A stretch of 35,899 nucleotides of DNA from Bacteroidota bacterium (lineage in GTDB: Bacteria; Bacteroidota; Bacteroidia; Bacteroidales; VadinHA17). The stretch spans positions 1 through 35,899 of the forward strand of contig JANXXP010000382.1 in NCBI GenBank assembly GCA_025350595.1, given 5' to 3'. This document shows, piece after piece, positions 15,878 to 24,640 of this stretch. The notes below the pieces were generated by a model. The model was given only the letters and a program-made list of their open reading frames with translations, made no database searches and was not told the DNA's origin. Both the position numbers and the translations under genes were made by a program. Within the stretch, counting starts at the first letter, position 1. The number at the start of each line of letters is the position of its first letter.

Positions 15878-15885
15878 CAAACATA
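15878..15885 (-). promoter_or_regulatory. Candidate -7 box (TATGTTTG)
   Basis: The minus strand reads TATGTTTG, a TAnnTTTG match, 98 bp upstream of the CDF-like gene start. The surrounding 15781-16025 stretch is AT-rich with no gene. No good -33 box was found. Confidence 0.35.
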
Positions 15886-16025
15886 TTTCACAACAAAAAT
15901 AGAGTATAACTTATCAGAAAACAATCAATCTCTGATTAATATTCTTTTCATATCAAATAGTTTATTATTGCTTATATAATAAATCGTGATTAAATACAAA
16001 GAATTGATTACCTAAATCCACGTCT

Positions 16026-16259
16026 TCAGACCGTTACTGCCACAGAAAACTCCTTGTTCAAAATTAATTTTACCTGATCCTTAGTCTGAATGCTTGAAGT
16101 AGCTTTTACAACTATTCCATTCCTGTAATATATTGTAAAAGGTATTCCCATAAAACCACGAACTTCAGGAATACTCCTAATAACATACGATTCAGGATTG
16201 TCGAACTCCATATCGTAAAATTTTACATGCTTGAATTCATCCTCAAGTTCTTTGGCGAG
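16026..16259 (-). pseudogene. Thioredoxin gene remnant lacking the CxxC half
   Basis: The frame encodes the second half of a thioredoxin: LAKELEDEF, then a strand leading to FMGIPFTIYYRNG with the cis-proline loop, and a C-terminal helix. The first half, including the WCxxC active site, is absent. Upstream in this frame the sequence runs into the DUF6132 gene and meets TAA at 16305-16307. The only ATG in frame is at 16211, inside the fold, so a working thioredoxin cannot be made. The junction, near 16255-16265, looks like the scar of a deletion that joined the DUF6132 end to the thioredoxin middle. An assembly error is the main alternative. Confidence 0.7.
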
Positions 16260-16471
16260 AGTAAGAACCCAAATGCTGCTCCAAAAAGAGTGGATCTGTA
16301 TGGATTACTTGTTATTGCACAGGTTCCGGATACACAACCAACAAAATGATAATATAGAAATCCAACCATACCCCCTGCTATAACCCCTATAAAAGGTTTC
16401 CAGAAGTACCATGAACTGAAAAACTCTTTTACACTTTTGGGTTTTGGGGTTACTTTACATCCTTCTTCCAT
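16223..16471 (-). CDS. DUF6132-type small membrane protein, altered C-terminus
   Basis: This 82-residue protein has an N-terminal soluble part and a hydrophobic core with the family's cysteine motif HFVGCVSGTCAITSNPY, followed by a second membrane segment (FGAAFGFLL). The last ten or so residues (SPKNLRMNSSM) come from sequence that in another frame encodes thioredoxin, so the natural end has probably been replaced. DUF6132 proteins usually sit beside thioredoxin and DUF2892 genes, and that is also the order here. The ATG at 16471 was chosen; it is 1 bp after the DUF2892 stop. The function is unknown, presumably thiol or sulfur related. Confidence 0.75.
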   Translation of the reverse strand: MEEGCKVTPKPKSVKEFFSSWYFWKPFIGVIAGGMVGFLYYHFVGCVSGTCAITSNPYRSTLFGAAFGFLLSPKNLRMNSSM

Positions 16472-16472
16472 A

Positions 16473-16679
16473 TTATTCTTTCTTTCCGGTACTAATACCA
16501 AAAGGCAGGTATAACGGACAAAAGCTAATAAGACTGGTCAGGACAAATATTGCTGAAACTGCCAGAAGCACTATTGCCAGAACTCCTGAAATTACGTGAG
16601 TAAAATACAATACTACCACTACGACTGCAACCAGAATTCTGATCACCTTGTCAATTGTTCCCATGTTTTTTTTCATCAT
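16473..16679 (-). CDS. DUF2892 (YgaP-C-like) membrane protein
   Basis: This 68-residue protein has two hydrophobic segments and the family pattern: NMGTIDKVIRILVA at the start and a C-terminal FCPLYLPFGIST. DUF2892 is the membrane part of the rhodanese YgaP and is common as a stand-alone protein beside rhodaneses and thioredoxins. Cys near residue 54 is conserved in the family. It is the first gene of a short leftward set with DUF6132 and the thioredoxin remnant, and is divergent from the Crp/Fnr gene at 16908. Two consecutive ATG codons make the exact start uncertain by one residue. Confidence 0.88.
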   Translation of the reverse strand: MMKKNMGTIDKVIRILVAVVVVVLYFTHVISGVLAIVLLAVSAIFVLTSLISFCPLYLPFGISTGKKE

Positions 16680-16778
16680 CTTTCGCTTTAAATTTATATT
16701 AACTTTTTAGTTTATGTATTACTTTTTAATTTGAACAGACAGCATAGGAAAGAACTTTTTGCATTTTCTGTATTGGTA

Positions 16779-16786
16779 CAAAAGTA
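16779..16786 (-). promoter_or_regulatory. Candidate -7 box of the DUF2892 operon (TACTTTTG)
   Basis: The minus strand reads TACTTTTG, matching TAnnTTTG, 100 bp upstream of the DUF2892 start. It is part of a small palindrome GTACAAAAGTAC (16776-16787), which might also be a regulator site. Confidence 0.35.
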
Positions 16787-16874
16787 CTTTGTAATACTAC
16801 ATAAACTGCGAATATTAATGAGCAGTATGACAAGTTAAGGGTTGATACAGGACAACTTTTTTATTGATTTAAGT

Positions 16875-16882
16875 TAACTTTG
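16875..16882 (+). promoter_or_regulatory. Candidate -7 box of the second Crp/Fnr gene (TAACTTTG)
   Basis: TAACTTTG is an exact TAnnTTTG match, 26 bp before the regulator's start codon, giving a short leader of about 22 nt. Confidence 0.45.
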
Positions 16883-16907
16883 CATCTTTTAGTGAAACCA
16901 AGGCAAT

Positions 16908-17603
16908 ATGAAAACCATACTCGAAACCGACAGAGATTTTATTTGTGATATCCAAGCACCCTGCTTTCAGATACTTTCGCCTGAAGAGGCTGAATTAGTA
17001 AGGGCCAGCAAGACACAGGTCCTTTTCCGCAAAGATGACAACCTAACCAAACAAGGAGCATTTGCCTCTTATGTACTGTTCATTATAGATGGTTATGCGA
17101 AGCAATATCTTGAAGGTGACGGCATTAAAAATTACAACCTTCGTATAATTAAACCCGGCGAATTTGTCGGACTATCAGCAGTTTTCTCTGAAAACACATT
17201 TAACTATTCCTCAGTTGCCTTAACTGATTGTCATGTTTTTCTGGTTGAGAAGGAGGCCATATCGAAAGTGGTTAAAATCAATGGAATGTTCGGCTTCAAT
17301 ATTATTAAGAGGTATTGTGAACAAAACACTAACCTTATCAATACTGTCAGAAATCTGATGTATAAACAGATGAACGGACGTATGGCGGATGCTCTCCTTT
17401 ATATTGATATTTTGAAAAACGAAAAACCAGAAATATTCCAACTGCTTTCAAGGAAAGATCTTGCCGAATTTGCAGGCATTTCAACAGAAAGTACTGTTAA
17501 ACTCCTTAAGATATTTGAAAAAGATGGTCTGATAGAGCTTATTGATAAGGATATAATGATTATCAAACACGAAGAATTACTTGAAATAAGCCGAAAAGGC
17601 TGA
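16908..17603 (+). CDS. Crp/Fnr family transcriptional regulator
   Basis: This 231-residue regulator has a beta-roll sensor domain (about 25-120), a dimerisation helix and a C-terminal HTH with SRKDLAEFAGISTESTVKLL. The recognition helix has Thr-Glu-Ser-Thr-Val-Lys, so the Arg residues used by CRP for TGTGA are missing, and its DNA site should differ from that of the regulator at 6404. It has only Cys13 and Cys19 near the N-terminus, followed by a few scattered cysteines, without an FNR-type CxxC cluster. It is divergent from DUF2892-DUF6132-trx and probably regulates that set. The ligand is unknown. Confidence 0.88.
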   Translation: MKTILETDRDFICDIQAPCFQILSPEEAELVRASKTQVLFRKDDNLTKQGAFASYVLFIIDGYAKQYLEGDGIKNYNLRIIKPGEFVGLSAVFSENTFNYSSVALTDCHVFLVEKEAISKVVKINGMFGFNIIKRYCEQNTNLINTVRNLMYKQMNGRMADALLYIDILKNEKPEIFQLLSRKDLAEFAGISTESTVKLLKIFEKDGLIELIDKDIMIIKHEELLEISRKG

Positions 17604-17609
17604 CTATGT

Positions 17610-18491
17610 CTATATCACCAATAATTTAAATCCAAGAACATTTACCAGCTTCTGGCCGGGGCAGAAAATTTTATAAGCAACAGGCCATACGTTTGACAGA
17701 TAAGTATCTTGCTTTTCCCTGATTTTAATTATCAGTTCATCCATTTCCGGTATGCTAGTGCTATTGGGGTATTTATATCCCAGCGCGTTAACCAGTTGAT
17801 TCAGATCGTTGTATTTGCCAAGATTCTGGGTCAGATCATCCATTTTCTTTTCAAGAGCTTTGATCACAGATATATTCAGTGGTCTGAAAAAATATAATTG
17901 GTACAGAAAGTCCTTAGATTTCTTTCTGAATTCATGAATATTCTTTGGCTTAGGGTTATTCCTGCAGATCATGTAAATATCTGTCACCTTGTTAAATGTC
18001 GCTTCAAGTTCTTTAATTAGCAACTGAGGATTAATTACTTTCATAGCTTGAAAACGGAGCCTGTATCCTGCTTTATTGAGCAGGCTGTCAATTTCTTCCA
18101 GACCGGCTTTTATATCCTCTGGCGGTTCAGTAACAGGTTCAGTTTTATTAAGAAGTGTTATTATCGCCTTATTTTCCCTGATTTGTTTAAAGATGCCCGG
18201 AAATTCTTTACGCAATTCTTTCAAAGTCTTTCTGTGCACTGAAGTCTCACGCCATGAAGACATTATCCTTCCAACTTCTCTGAATGCAGTTATATCTCTG
18301 ACTACAGACTCAGGTTCCTGCTGTGGCGCTATAAGTTTAAGTACAGCCCTTGCATTTTTCATGTAAACACGAACATCGTGAACAGTTTTCTCATCAGGAA
18401 CAGGAAATTGCTTCAATAAAATCTGTGATTCCTTTATATATCCCGTAAGAGCAGGTTTTATCTCTTTAAGTTTAACGTAATCGAGTTCCAT
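17610..18491 (-). CDS. CHAD domain protein
   Basis: This 293-residue, mostly helical protein has the two-fold CHAD architecture. Conserved basic surfaces include HDVRVYMKNARAVLKL near 38-53 and HEFRKKSKDFLYQL near 184-197, each with the His/Arg/Lys pattern that binds polyphosphate. There is no CYTH domain. CHAD proteins localise to polyphosphate granules; a polyphosphate kinase gene lies 6 kb away at 24637. The stop is 6 bp from the convergent Crp/Fnr stop. It is more likely a polyphosphate-binding or granule protein than an enzyme. Confidence 0.87.
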   Translation of the reverse strand: MELDYVKLKEIKPALTGYIKESQILLKQFPVPDEKTVHDVRVYMKNARAVLKLIAPQQEPESVVRDITAFREVGRIMSSWRETSVHRKTLKELRKEFPGIFKQIRENKAIITLLNKTEPVTEPPEDIKAGLEEIDSLLNKAGYRLRFQAMKVINPQLLIKELEATFNKVTDIYMICRNNPKPKNIHEFRKKSKDFLYQLYFFRPLNISVIKALEKKMDDLTQNLGKYNDLNQLVNALGYKYPNSTSIPEMDELIIKIREKQDTYLSNVWPVAYKIFCPGQKLVNVLGFKLLVI

Positions 18492-18650
18492 CTCAAAAAT
18501 GTAAATAATGAAATTTCTAATTTCATAAAGTTACATAATTCAATGGTTCGTTAAACTTTAATATATATGCTTTTGTTTGCGTAATGTGAATGAGAGCCCT
18601 CACATAAGATTTTAGAGTTTTTTCTTCCTCAATTTCTGCATTATTATCTT

Positions 18651-19361
18651 TTACTGACGATGTAACCCGATCTTATCAAAAAAACTATCCCTGTAAGTAA
18701 TGCTTACAGGAAGTCTGGTTTCACCTATGACTACAACACCTCTTTCAACCGACCTGATTTTATTAATTGCAACCATAAAGGACTTATGGATACGGCAGAA
18801 GCAGTCAACTGGAAGACTTTCCTCCAGGTTTGAAAAATTTTGAAGCGTCATTATTTTCTTATCATTACAAACTATTCTCAGGTAATCTTTCATCCCTTCA
18901 ATATAAAGAATACTATCAATATCAACACGTTCGTAACGATATTCCGTTTTAACAAAAAGGAACCTTTCATAATTTGCTTGTAATTTGTTTCCAGAATTTT
19001 TATCGGAATAATATTCCATAACCTTGTCAACTGCTTTTAAAAAGCGTTCAAATGAGAAAGGTTTAAGAAGATAATCTGATATGTTCAGTTCAAAGCCTTT
19101 CATTGCATATTCCTGGTACGCTGAAGTAATAATAATCCTCGTTTTCAGATTTGTTGCTTCAATGAACTGAATACCTGTAAGCTGTTCCATCTGGATATCC
19201 AGAAAGATCAGGTCAGCAGGGCATTCCTTCAGCCAACCAATCGCTTCAATCCCGCTTTGAAATGTCGCAATAAGCTTCAATTCAGGCACTTTAGATATAA
19301 AAGACTCAAGCTTTGAAATAGCAGGAGGTTCATCATCAATTACCACGCAGTTGATCTTCAT
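18651..19361 (-). CDS. LytTR-family response regulator
   Basis: This 236-residue response regulator has a receiver domain with Asp9, Asp10, phospho-acceptor Asp55 (LIFLDIQM) and a Lys in LLKPFSFERF. The C-terminal LytTR DNA-binding domain (about 130-236) includes ILYIEGMKDYLRI and FCRIHKSFMVAINKI. The start codon lies 26 bp inside the end of the histidine kinase gene, so the pair is translationally coupled. It should bind direct-repeat promoters, but the target sites are not known; the permease gene just upstream of the kinase is a candidate target. Confidence 0.94.
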   Translation of the reverse strand: MKINCVVIDDEPPAISKLESFISKVPELKLIATFQSGIEAIGWLKECPADLIFLDIQMEQLTGIQFIEATNLKTRIIITSAYQEYAMKGFELNISDYLLKPFSFERFLKAVDKVMEYYSDKNSGNKLQANYERFLFVKTEYRYERVDIDSILYIEGMKDYLRIVCNDKKIMTLQNFSNLEESLPVDCFCRIHKSFMVAINKIRSVERGVVVIGETRLPVSITYRDSFFDKIGLHRQ

Positions 19362-20379
19362 TTGTATTAATTGTAAGTGAAACGCGAAACTGTTGATTAT
19401 CGTCAGTGATTGTCAGTTGATGTCTCCCGGGATAAACGAGCTGTAGCCTCCTTTTCAGATTGGCAATTCCCATTCCCGAATGGTCATCTGGTTTTGTTCC
19501 GGCAACTTTATCAAAATAGTTTGAGATTTCAAAGAAAATTATTCCATTTTCAGACTTGAGGTTTATCTCAAGTGATGGTCTGATATCCCTGAACAGGCCA
19601 AATTTAAATGCATTTTCAACAAGCGGGATAAAAAGCGCCGGGGAAACAAGAGTTCTCAGATCTCCGTTAAATTTAAAACTTATAGCTTCAGGCGATTTAA
19701 TACGCATCCGGTGAAGCTCTATGAAATTCCGTATATAATCAACCTCCTTCTCCATTTCCACAAAATCTGTCGAAGTTTCATAAGTCAGGTAACGCATCAT
19801 CTCTGACAATCGTATTAATGACAAAGATGCTTTATCAGGGTCACTCAGAATCAGGGAGTCAATATTATTAAGAGTGTTAAACAGAAAATGCGGATTTAGC
19901 TTGCTCTTTAAAAGATTGAGTTCGGCAGATAATTTCTGTCTGTCAATTTCAATGTTCAGATTCATCGAATTGAACCAGTTGATTAATACTCTGAAAAAAG
20001 AACCAAAGACAGCTGCTGTCAGAACCGGGAAGAACCCGCTCATATGAGTACTGAAGCTGTATCCTCTTAAAAAATGCTCAAAGGTACCTTCAAAGTATGC
20101 TCTCGAAAGGAACAGTAACATATACCCAAAAAAAGGCATTATCAGAACGGTAAGAAAGAAAATGACTAAGAAGCTTACAAATTTCTTACGATCAAGGAAT
20201 AAAGGAACAAAAAACAGATAGAACAAATAAAACGTGATCATCAGGTAAAGAAAGCCAATGATATAAGTTACAATCTGTCCAGTTCCCATTCCGTTTTTTA
20301 TGCCCGAATAGGGGATATTAGCAAAAGCTGCAAAGAACCAGATGAAAATGTTCAGATATATAATATTTCTTTTTGTCAT
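19336..20379 (-). CDS. LytS/YehU-type sensor histidine kinase
   Basis: This 347-residue kinase has four hydrophobic segments in the N-terminal half, with no large extracellular domain. The His_kinase domain contains LKSKLNPHFLFNTLNNID (His164) and a C-terminal ATPase region with VENAFKFGLF (N box) and GMGIANLKRRL (G box). The ATG at 20379 was chosen because the first helix starts directly after it; an ATG at 20439 would add 20 residues and lies 7 bp after the permease stop. It pairs with the LytTR regulator that overlaps its end. The stimulus is unknown, but could be substrate of, or stress on, the co-encoded permease. Confidence 0.9.
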   Translation of the reverse strand: MTKRNIIYLNIFIWFFAAFANIPYSGIKNGMGTGQIVTYIIGFLYLMITFYLFYLFFVPLFLDRKKFVSFLVIFFLTVLIMPFFGYMLLFLSRAYFEGTFEHFLRGYSFSTHMSGFFPVLTAAVFGSFFRVLINWFNSMNLNIEIDRQKLSAELNLLKSKLNPHFLFNTLNNIDSLILSDPDKASLSLIRLSEMMRYLTYETSTDFVEMEKEVDYIRNFIELHRMRIKSPEAISFKFNGDLRTLVSPALFIPLVENAFKFGLFRDIRPSLEINLKSENGIIFFEISNYFDKVAGTKPDDHSGMGIANLKRRLQLVYPGRHQLTITDDNQQFRVSLTINTNEDQLRGN

Positions 20380-20446
20380 AATTGTTGCCCAATTCACAAA
20401 TATATTAAAAATGATCTTTCGTTTTATAATTTTAATCATCTCCGGA

Positions 20447-22795
20447 TCATTCGTATCGGAGTGCCAATACCGGGTTCCGGCTCGCAACAATCCAGGTTTG
20501 AGAACTTACTGTTAATAATGCAACAAATGCTGCAATGACCGGCCCTGCTAAAAAAGTCCAGATTGGTACCGGAGTATGAAAATAAAATCTCCCAAGAAAG
20601 ATTTTCCCAAACAGGAATGAAAGAGAAAGTGCTATTACAGAAGCGATAGCCAGCCATTTGGTATAATTGGTAAGGAGAAGACTCATGACGGAAAGTGTGG
20701 TTGCCCCGTTGGCTTTTCTGATTCCAATTTCTTTGGTGCGGTTTTGGGAGGTAAAAGATGCAAGTCCGAATAACCCTATGCAGGCCATCAACAGTGCTAG
20801 AATGAATGCCAATCCTACCAGATTTGATGGAAGAGACAGGTTTGAATAGGGTATCAGGTCACGAAACAAGGTTGCCTGATAAGGAGCTTCTTTTTCATAA
20901 TGTCTGAATAATGTGCTGATCTGATTGGATATAGCAGGAAATGAGCCTGAAGAGTACCTGATCAGTATTGAGGGTCGGTCATTTGAATTTATACTTATAA
21001 TAGCAGGTACAAGAGGACCAGCCAGGTCAATGGCGTGAAAATCTTTGAATACACCAATTATTGTACCTTTTCGTCCTTCAATGGTTATTAAGGTGCCAAC
21101 CGGATTTTTATTCTTCATCACTGAGGCTGCAACATCATTAATCACATAAGCTGTGGAATCAGTAGAAAAGGATGGATTGAAAAATCTTCCATCGACCATT
21201 TTTACCCTCACTGTTTTGTTATAATCAAAATCAGAATTGATGCACCAGAAATGAAGTTTTTCAGTAACATCCTTACCCTCCCAGGTCACTTCACTTGAAA
21301 CCCTTGCTCCCCGGGTAGGAATGCAGTTGGTAAAACTTACAGCATCAATTCCGCTGATAGCGAGCAACTCAGTCTTGAAACTTTGGGCATGCTGCTGAAT
21401 ACTTTTTGAATTGTTTATAACGATTAGGTCCTTATCTACTCCTGCATCATAATTTCGCATATAGCTATCCTGCGTTTTGATAATCATCATGCAAATGATC
21501 AAGACAATAGGTATGGCAAATTGAAATACGATAAGGCTTTGTCTGAAAATACTATAACTGTGACCGGCAATTATTTTACCTTTCAGAGTATCTATTGGAT
21601 TTGTTGAGGCAAGATATAAAGCGGGGAATATTCCTGAAATAAGCCCGGTAAATATGGTAACTAATGTCAGAAATGCCAGCATTTTGATATTAAACAATTG
21701 CAGTTGAATATTATAATTAAACATCGAATTGAAACCAACCAGAAGCAACCGGATCAGAATAAGGGCACTTATAAGGCTGATGAGAGTAAGAATGAATGTT
21801 TCTCCAATGTACTGAAGGGCAATTGTTGACCTGGCAGAACCCACTGCCTTTTTTATTCCAGCCTCACGGTACCTCCTGAAATTTAATGCAATGGCAAGGT
21901 TTATGAAATTGAAACATGCAATCAACAGAATTGCAAAACCAATTGTACCGATAATTACAATGTTTTGCATTTCTTTCCATACTCTCCTTCCACCGGCATA
22001 ATTGTATAATATTTGTTCCTTTAAAGGAAATAAAAATAGTTCCTGATTCAGAGTTGTTTCTTGTGTTTTTATCAGGTTCCGGATCTTGTTTTCAACGAGC
22101 CTGTAGTTGATATTGTTTTTGAGCAAAACCCAGGTCTCGTTAGAGGCAGACCCGGTTTCAAGGGCCCAGATATTATCAGTCAGAAATTTTGTAAAAGGAA
22201 TTACGAAATCAAACTGCAGTTTTGACTGTGAAGGAACATCTTTAATAACGCATGACACTTTAAAAACCTCTTGTTTGCCTCCATCTTTCAATACCAATGT
22301 TTTATCAATACAATCCGTATTGTTAAAGAATTTCACTGCCATACGTTCCGAAATGACAATTGAATTCATATCGTCCAGCATGATGAGGCTTCCAGCACGA
22401 ATGACAGGAAATGAAAAGACCTTAAAGAAATTGCTATCGACATATATTCCTTTCTCATTAAATGTTTTATCACCATTTATAAAGGAAAAATTCCTTTCAG
22501 CAATGCGCGTTATCTCTTCAATTTCGGGAGTATTAACTTTCAAAACATCCCTTAGGGAAGCTGAAAGATACTCTTTCGGAAAACGTGCACCATTAAAATG
22601 GGTAACGTAAGCATCAACTGAATACAGCCGGTCATAGTTTTTATGGAACTTGTCATAACTATATACATTACGGATATACAGCAGTGTAATTATTGCACAT
22701 GTAAGTCCAAATGTCAGACATACAAAATTAAGAATACTATAGGTTTTGTTACGCCACAGGCAGCGTAATGCGATTTTGAAGAAACTTTTAATCAT
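20447..22795 (-). CDS. MacB/FtsX-type ABC transporter permease
   Basis: This permease of 782 residues has an N-terminal membrane helix (about 12-36), a large periplasmic MacB-PCD domain, three FtsX-type helices near 275-390, a second helix and periplasmic domain, and a final set of helices near 675-780. The motif GLFGLASFTSQNRTKEIGIRKANGAT is characteristic of the FtsX domain. This duplicated form of 780-800 residues is common in Bacteroidota. No ATPase is encoded nearby, so it must use one from elsewhere or act as a non-transporting mechanotransmission module. It is upstream of, and probably co-transcribed with, the LytS/LytTR pair. The ATG at 22795 is preferred over one nine codons earlier. 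Confidence 0.9.
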   Translation of the reverse strand: MIKSFFKIALRCLWRNKTYSILNFVCLTFGLTCAIITLLYIRNVYSYDKFHKNYDRLYSVDAYVTHFNGARFPKEYLSASLRDVLKVNTPEIEEITRIAERNFSFINGDKTFNEKGIYVDSNFFKVFSFPVIRAGSLIMLDDMNSIVISERMAVKFFNNTDCIDKTLVLKDGGKQEVFKVSCVIKDVPSQSKLQFDFVIPFTKFLTDNIWALETGSASNETWVLLKNNINYRLVENKIRNLIKTQETTLNQELFLFPLKEQILYNYAGGRRVWKEMQNIVIIGTIGFAILLIACFNFINLAIALNFRRYREAGIKKAVGSARSTIALQYIGETFILTLISLISALILIRLLLVGFNSMFNYNIQLQLFNIKMLAFLTLVTIFTGLISGIFPALYLASTNPIDTLKGKIIAGHSYSIFRQSLIVFQFAIPIVLIICMMIIKTQDSYMRNYDAGVDKDLIVINNSKSIQQHAQSFKTELLAISGIDAVSFTNCIPTRGARVSSEVTWEGKDVTEKLHFWCINSDFDYNKTVRVKMVDGRFFNPSFSTDSTAYVINDVAASVMKNKNPVGTLITIEGRKGTIIGVFKDFHAIDLAGPLVPAIISINSNDRPSILIRYSSGSFPAISNQISTLFRHYEKEAPYQATLFRDLIPYSNLSLPSNLVGLAFILALLMACIGLFGLASFTSQNRTKEIGIRKANGATTLSVMSLLLTNYTKWLAIASVIALSLSFLFGKIFLGRFYFHTPVPIWTFLAGPVIAAFVALLTVSSQTWIVASRNPVLALRYE

Positions 22796-23082
22796 ATAGA
22801 TGTAATTTAAATCATTGTACAAAAAGAGTCAATGACAATTACATCTTAAAATATATTATACCATCGGGGTAAGTTTACAGACGATATTATTGAATCAATC
22901 TGTGAAGTGAAATCTGTACAGGCATTTTTCATACAATTCTATAGGACATTTTCTTATTACTTCTTTTATTTCGAGTTTACTGGTTCGAGCTGATCTTTCC
23001 ATTAAAAACTGCAAACAGGGATTCAACCGGAAATGAAAAGAAAAAGCTAAATTTGCTGTTATTAAATCCAAAAACAAAAAAA

Positions 23083-24126
23083 ATGGGGAAAATAACCAGG
23101 GGACAAAGAATCGGTATTCTCACCGCGGGAGGCGATTGTCCGGGGATAAACGCAGCTATACGAGGTGTAGGAAAGACTGCAATTGTGAAATACGGTATGA
23201 AACTGGTAGGTATCAGCGATGGGTTTACCGGGATGATAAATAAGGAATATCATGAACTTACAGAACACGATCTTTCAGGTATATTAACTCTTGGCGGTAC
23301 AATTCTTGGTACTTCAAGAGAAAAACCATTTAAAAGCAGCGGAAAAGGTAAAAATGAAATCAGCAAACCTGTTCTCATAAAGGAGCACTATGAACAAATG
23401 GGACTTGACTGTCTTGTTTGTATAGGTGGAAATGGAACAATAAAAACAGCTCACCTTCTTTCTCAGGAAGGACTTAATGTTGTTGGGATTCCAAAAACTA
23501 TCGACAATGATGTATGGGGAACAGACGTTACTTTCGGATTTAATTCCGCAGTAAATATAGCAACTGAGGCAATCGACCGGTTGCATTCAACAGCTAATTC
23601 CCATAAAAGGATTATGATAATTGAAGTTATGGGGCACACAGCGGGCTGGATAGCTTTATACTCGGGTATTGCAGGAGGCGGAGATGTTATATTGATTCCT
23701 GAAATTGAATATAAAGAAGAAATAGTTGCTGAATATCTTTTGCAACGTGTCAATGATAACAAACCCTACTCAATAGTTGTTGTAGCAGAAGGGATAAAGA
23801 ATCCTATAAAAGACAGCTGCTCATCTGCACAAGCGTTAAGCAAAAGAATTAATGAACTGACAGGACTTGAAACAAGAGAGACAGTTCTTGGTTATATACA
23901 AAGAGGTGGTACCCCCTCTCCTATGGACCGGGTGCTTGCTACCAGGTACGGATCTGCTACAGCTGACATGATAGCTGAACGGAATTATGGGAAGATGGTT
24001 TCTCTTAAGGACAATAAGATTCAATATGTACCACTGGCAGAGGTATCGGGTAAGTTAAAACTTGTGGAACCAAATGATCCTCTTGTTATTCAGGCTCAGA
24101 ATATGGGAACAAGTTTCGGAATTTAG
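23083..24126 (+). CDS. pfkA: 6-phosphofructokinase, group with G104/K124 and GGNG loop
   Basis: This 347-residue PFK converts fructose 6-phosphate to the 1,6-bisphosphate. It has GILTAGGDCPGINAAIRG at the start, PKTIDND (138-143) and the substrate segment MGHTAGWIAL. At the phosphoryl-donor site Gly118 (Gly104 in E. coli) suggests ATP, while Lys138 (position 124) is the residue typical of PPi-dependent or group III enzymes. The loop reads GGNGT rather than GGDGS/T, so the Mg-binding Asp103 is replaced by Asn117. Donor preference is therefore uncertain. The ATG at 23083 was chosen, ten codons after an upstream ATG. It is followed 16 bp later by sixA and ppk1. Confidence 0.9.
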   Translation: MGKITRGQRIGILTAGGDCPGINAAIRGVGKTAIVKYGMKLVGISDGFTGMINKEYHELTEHDLSGILTLGGTILGTSREKPFKSSGKGKNEISKPVLIKEHYEQMGLDCLVCIGGNGTIKTAHLLSQEGLNVVGIPKTIDNDVWGTDVTFGFNSAVNIATEAIDRLHSTANSHKRIMIIEVMGHTAGWIALYSGIAGGGDVILIPEIEYKEEIVAEYLLQRVNDNKPYSIVVVAEGIKNPIKDSCSSAQALSKRINELTGLETRETVLGYIQRGGTPSPMDRVLATRYGSATADMIAERNYGKMVSLKDNKIQYVPLAEVSGKLKLVEPNDPLVIQAQNMGTSFGI

Positions 24127-24142
24127 CAATGCAATTTGAAAT

Positions 24143-24640
24143 ATGAAAAAACTGATATTCGTCAGACACGGCAGAGCAGAAGATCCGGCTTCGGAAATTA
24201 CAGACTTCCAGCGATCGCTGACAATTAAGGGTAAAAGCATTTCAAAGCTTATGGCTCTTGAATTGAAGAAGATAGAGAAAACTCCAGGTATTATGATCTC
24301 AAGTCCGGCTTTCAGGGCTTTGGAAACAGCTTATATTTTTGCCGGAGAATTCGGTATTGAGCCGGAAAAGGTAATTGTAAACAGTAACATTTATTACAAA
24401 ATGAATTTTCATTATCTCCCTGAGATCCTGTCTATTGCTGGTGAGGAAAATGATACTTTAATTCTTTTTGGACATAACCCTTCATTTAGTGAAATAGCAG
24501 ACAGTTTATGCAAAGGAGGCTGCGATTACATGCCAAAATGCGGAATAGTCGGGATCTCTTTCAAAATTGATAAATGGACCGATCTAAAACACAATACCGG
24601 AAAATTGGAATTCTATTTAAAACCAGAACAGCTATTATGA
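24143..24640 (+). CDS. sixA: SixA-family phosphohistidine phosphatase
   Basis: This 165-residue histidine phosphatase has the RHG motif at residues 8-10 (FVRHGRAED), a SSPAFRALETA element with the conserved Arg and a second His in LFGHNPSF. These are the hallmarks of SixA-type enzymes that remove phosphate from phosphohistidine proteins. Length and lack of a signal match SixA. Its stop codon overlaps the ppk1 start by four bases (ATGA), an unusual coupling to a kinase that itself carries phosphohistidine. Confidence 0.9.
   Translation: MKKLIFVRHGRAEDPASEITDFQRSLTIKGKSISKLMALELKKIEKTPGIMISSPAFRALETAYIFAGEFGIEPEKVIVNSNIYYKMNFHYLPEILSIAGEENDTLILFGHNPSFSEIADSLCKGGCDYMPKCGIVGISFKIDKWTDLKHNTGKLEFYLKPEQLL

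Noticed and set aside
16223-16307. Programmed -1 frameshift joining DUF6132 to thioredoxin
   Set aside because: No X-XXY-YYZ slippery heptamer in frame was seen, and the thioredoxin part lacks the CxxC half, so a deletion scar explains the data better.
18585-18604. TGTGA ... TCACA inverted repeat upstream of the CHAD gene
   Set aside because: The spacer is 10 nt, not the 6 nt of the CRP-type site, so it is probably not an operator of the same regulator; possibly a weak hairpin.
22960-23035. tRNA-like GGTTCGAG and GGATTCAACCGG segments
   Set aside because: No cloverleaf could be folded around them; they are isolated T-arm-like words.
22895-23077. 60-codon minus-strand frame in the gap before the phosphofructokinase
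   Set aside because: A short internal part (from 22999) looks somewhat protein-like, but there is no recognisable domain or RBS, and it overlaps the PFK leader. Kept as unproven.
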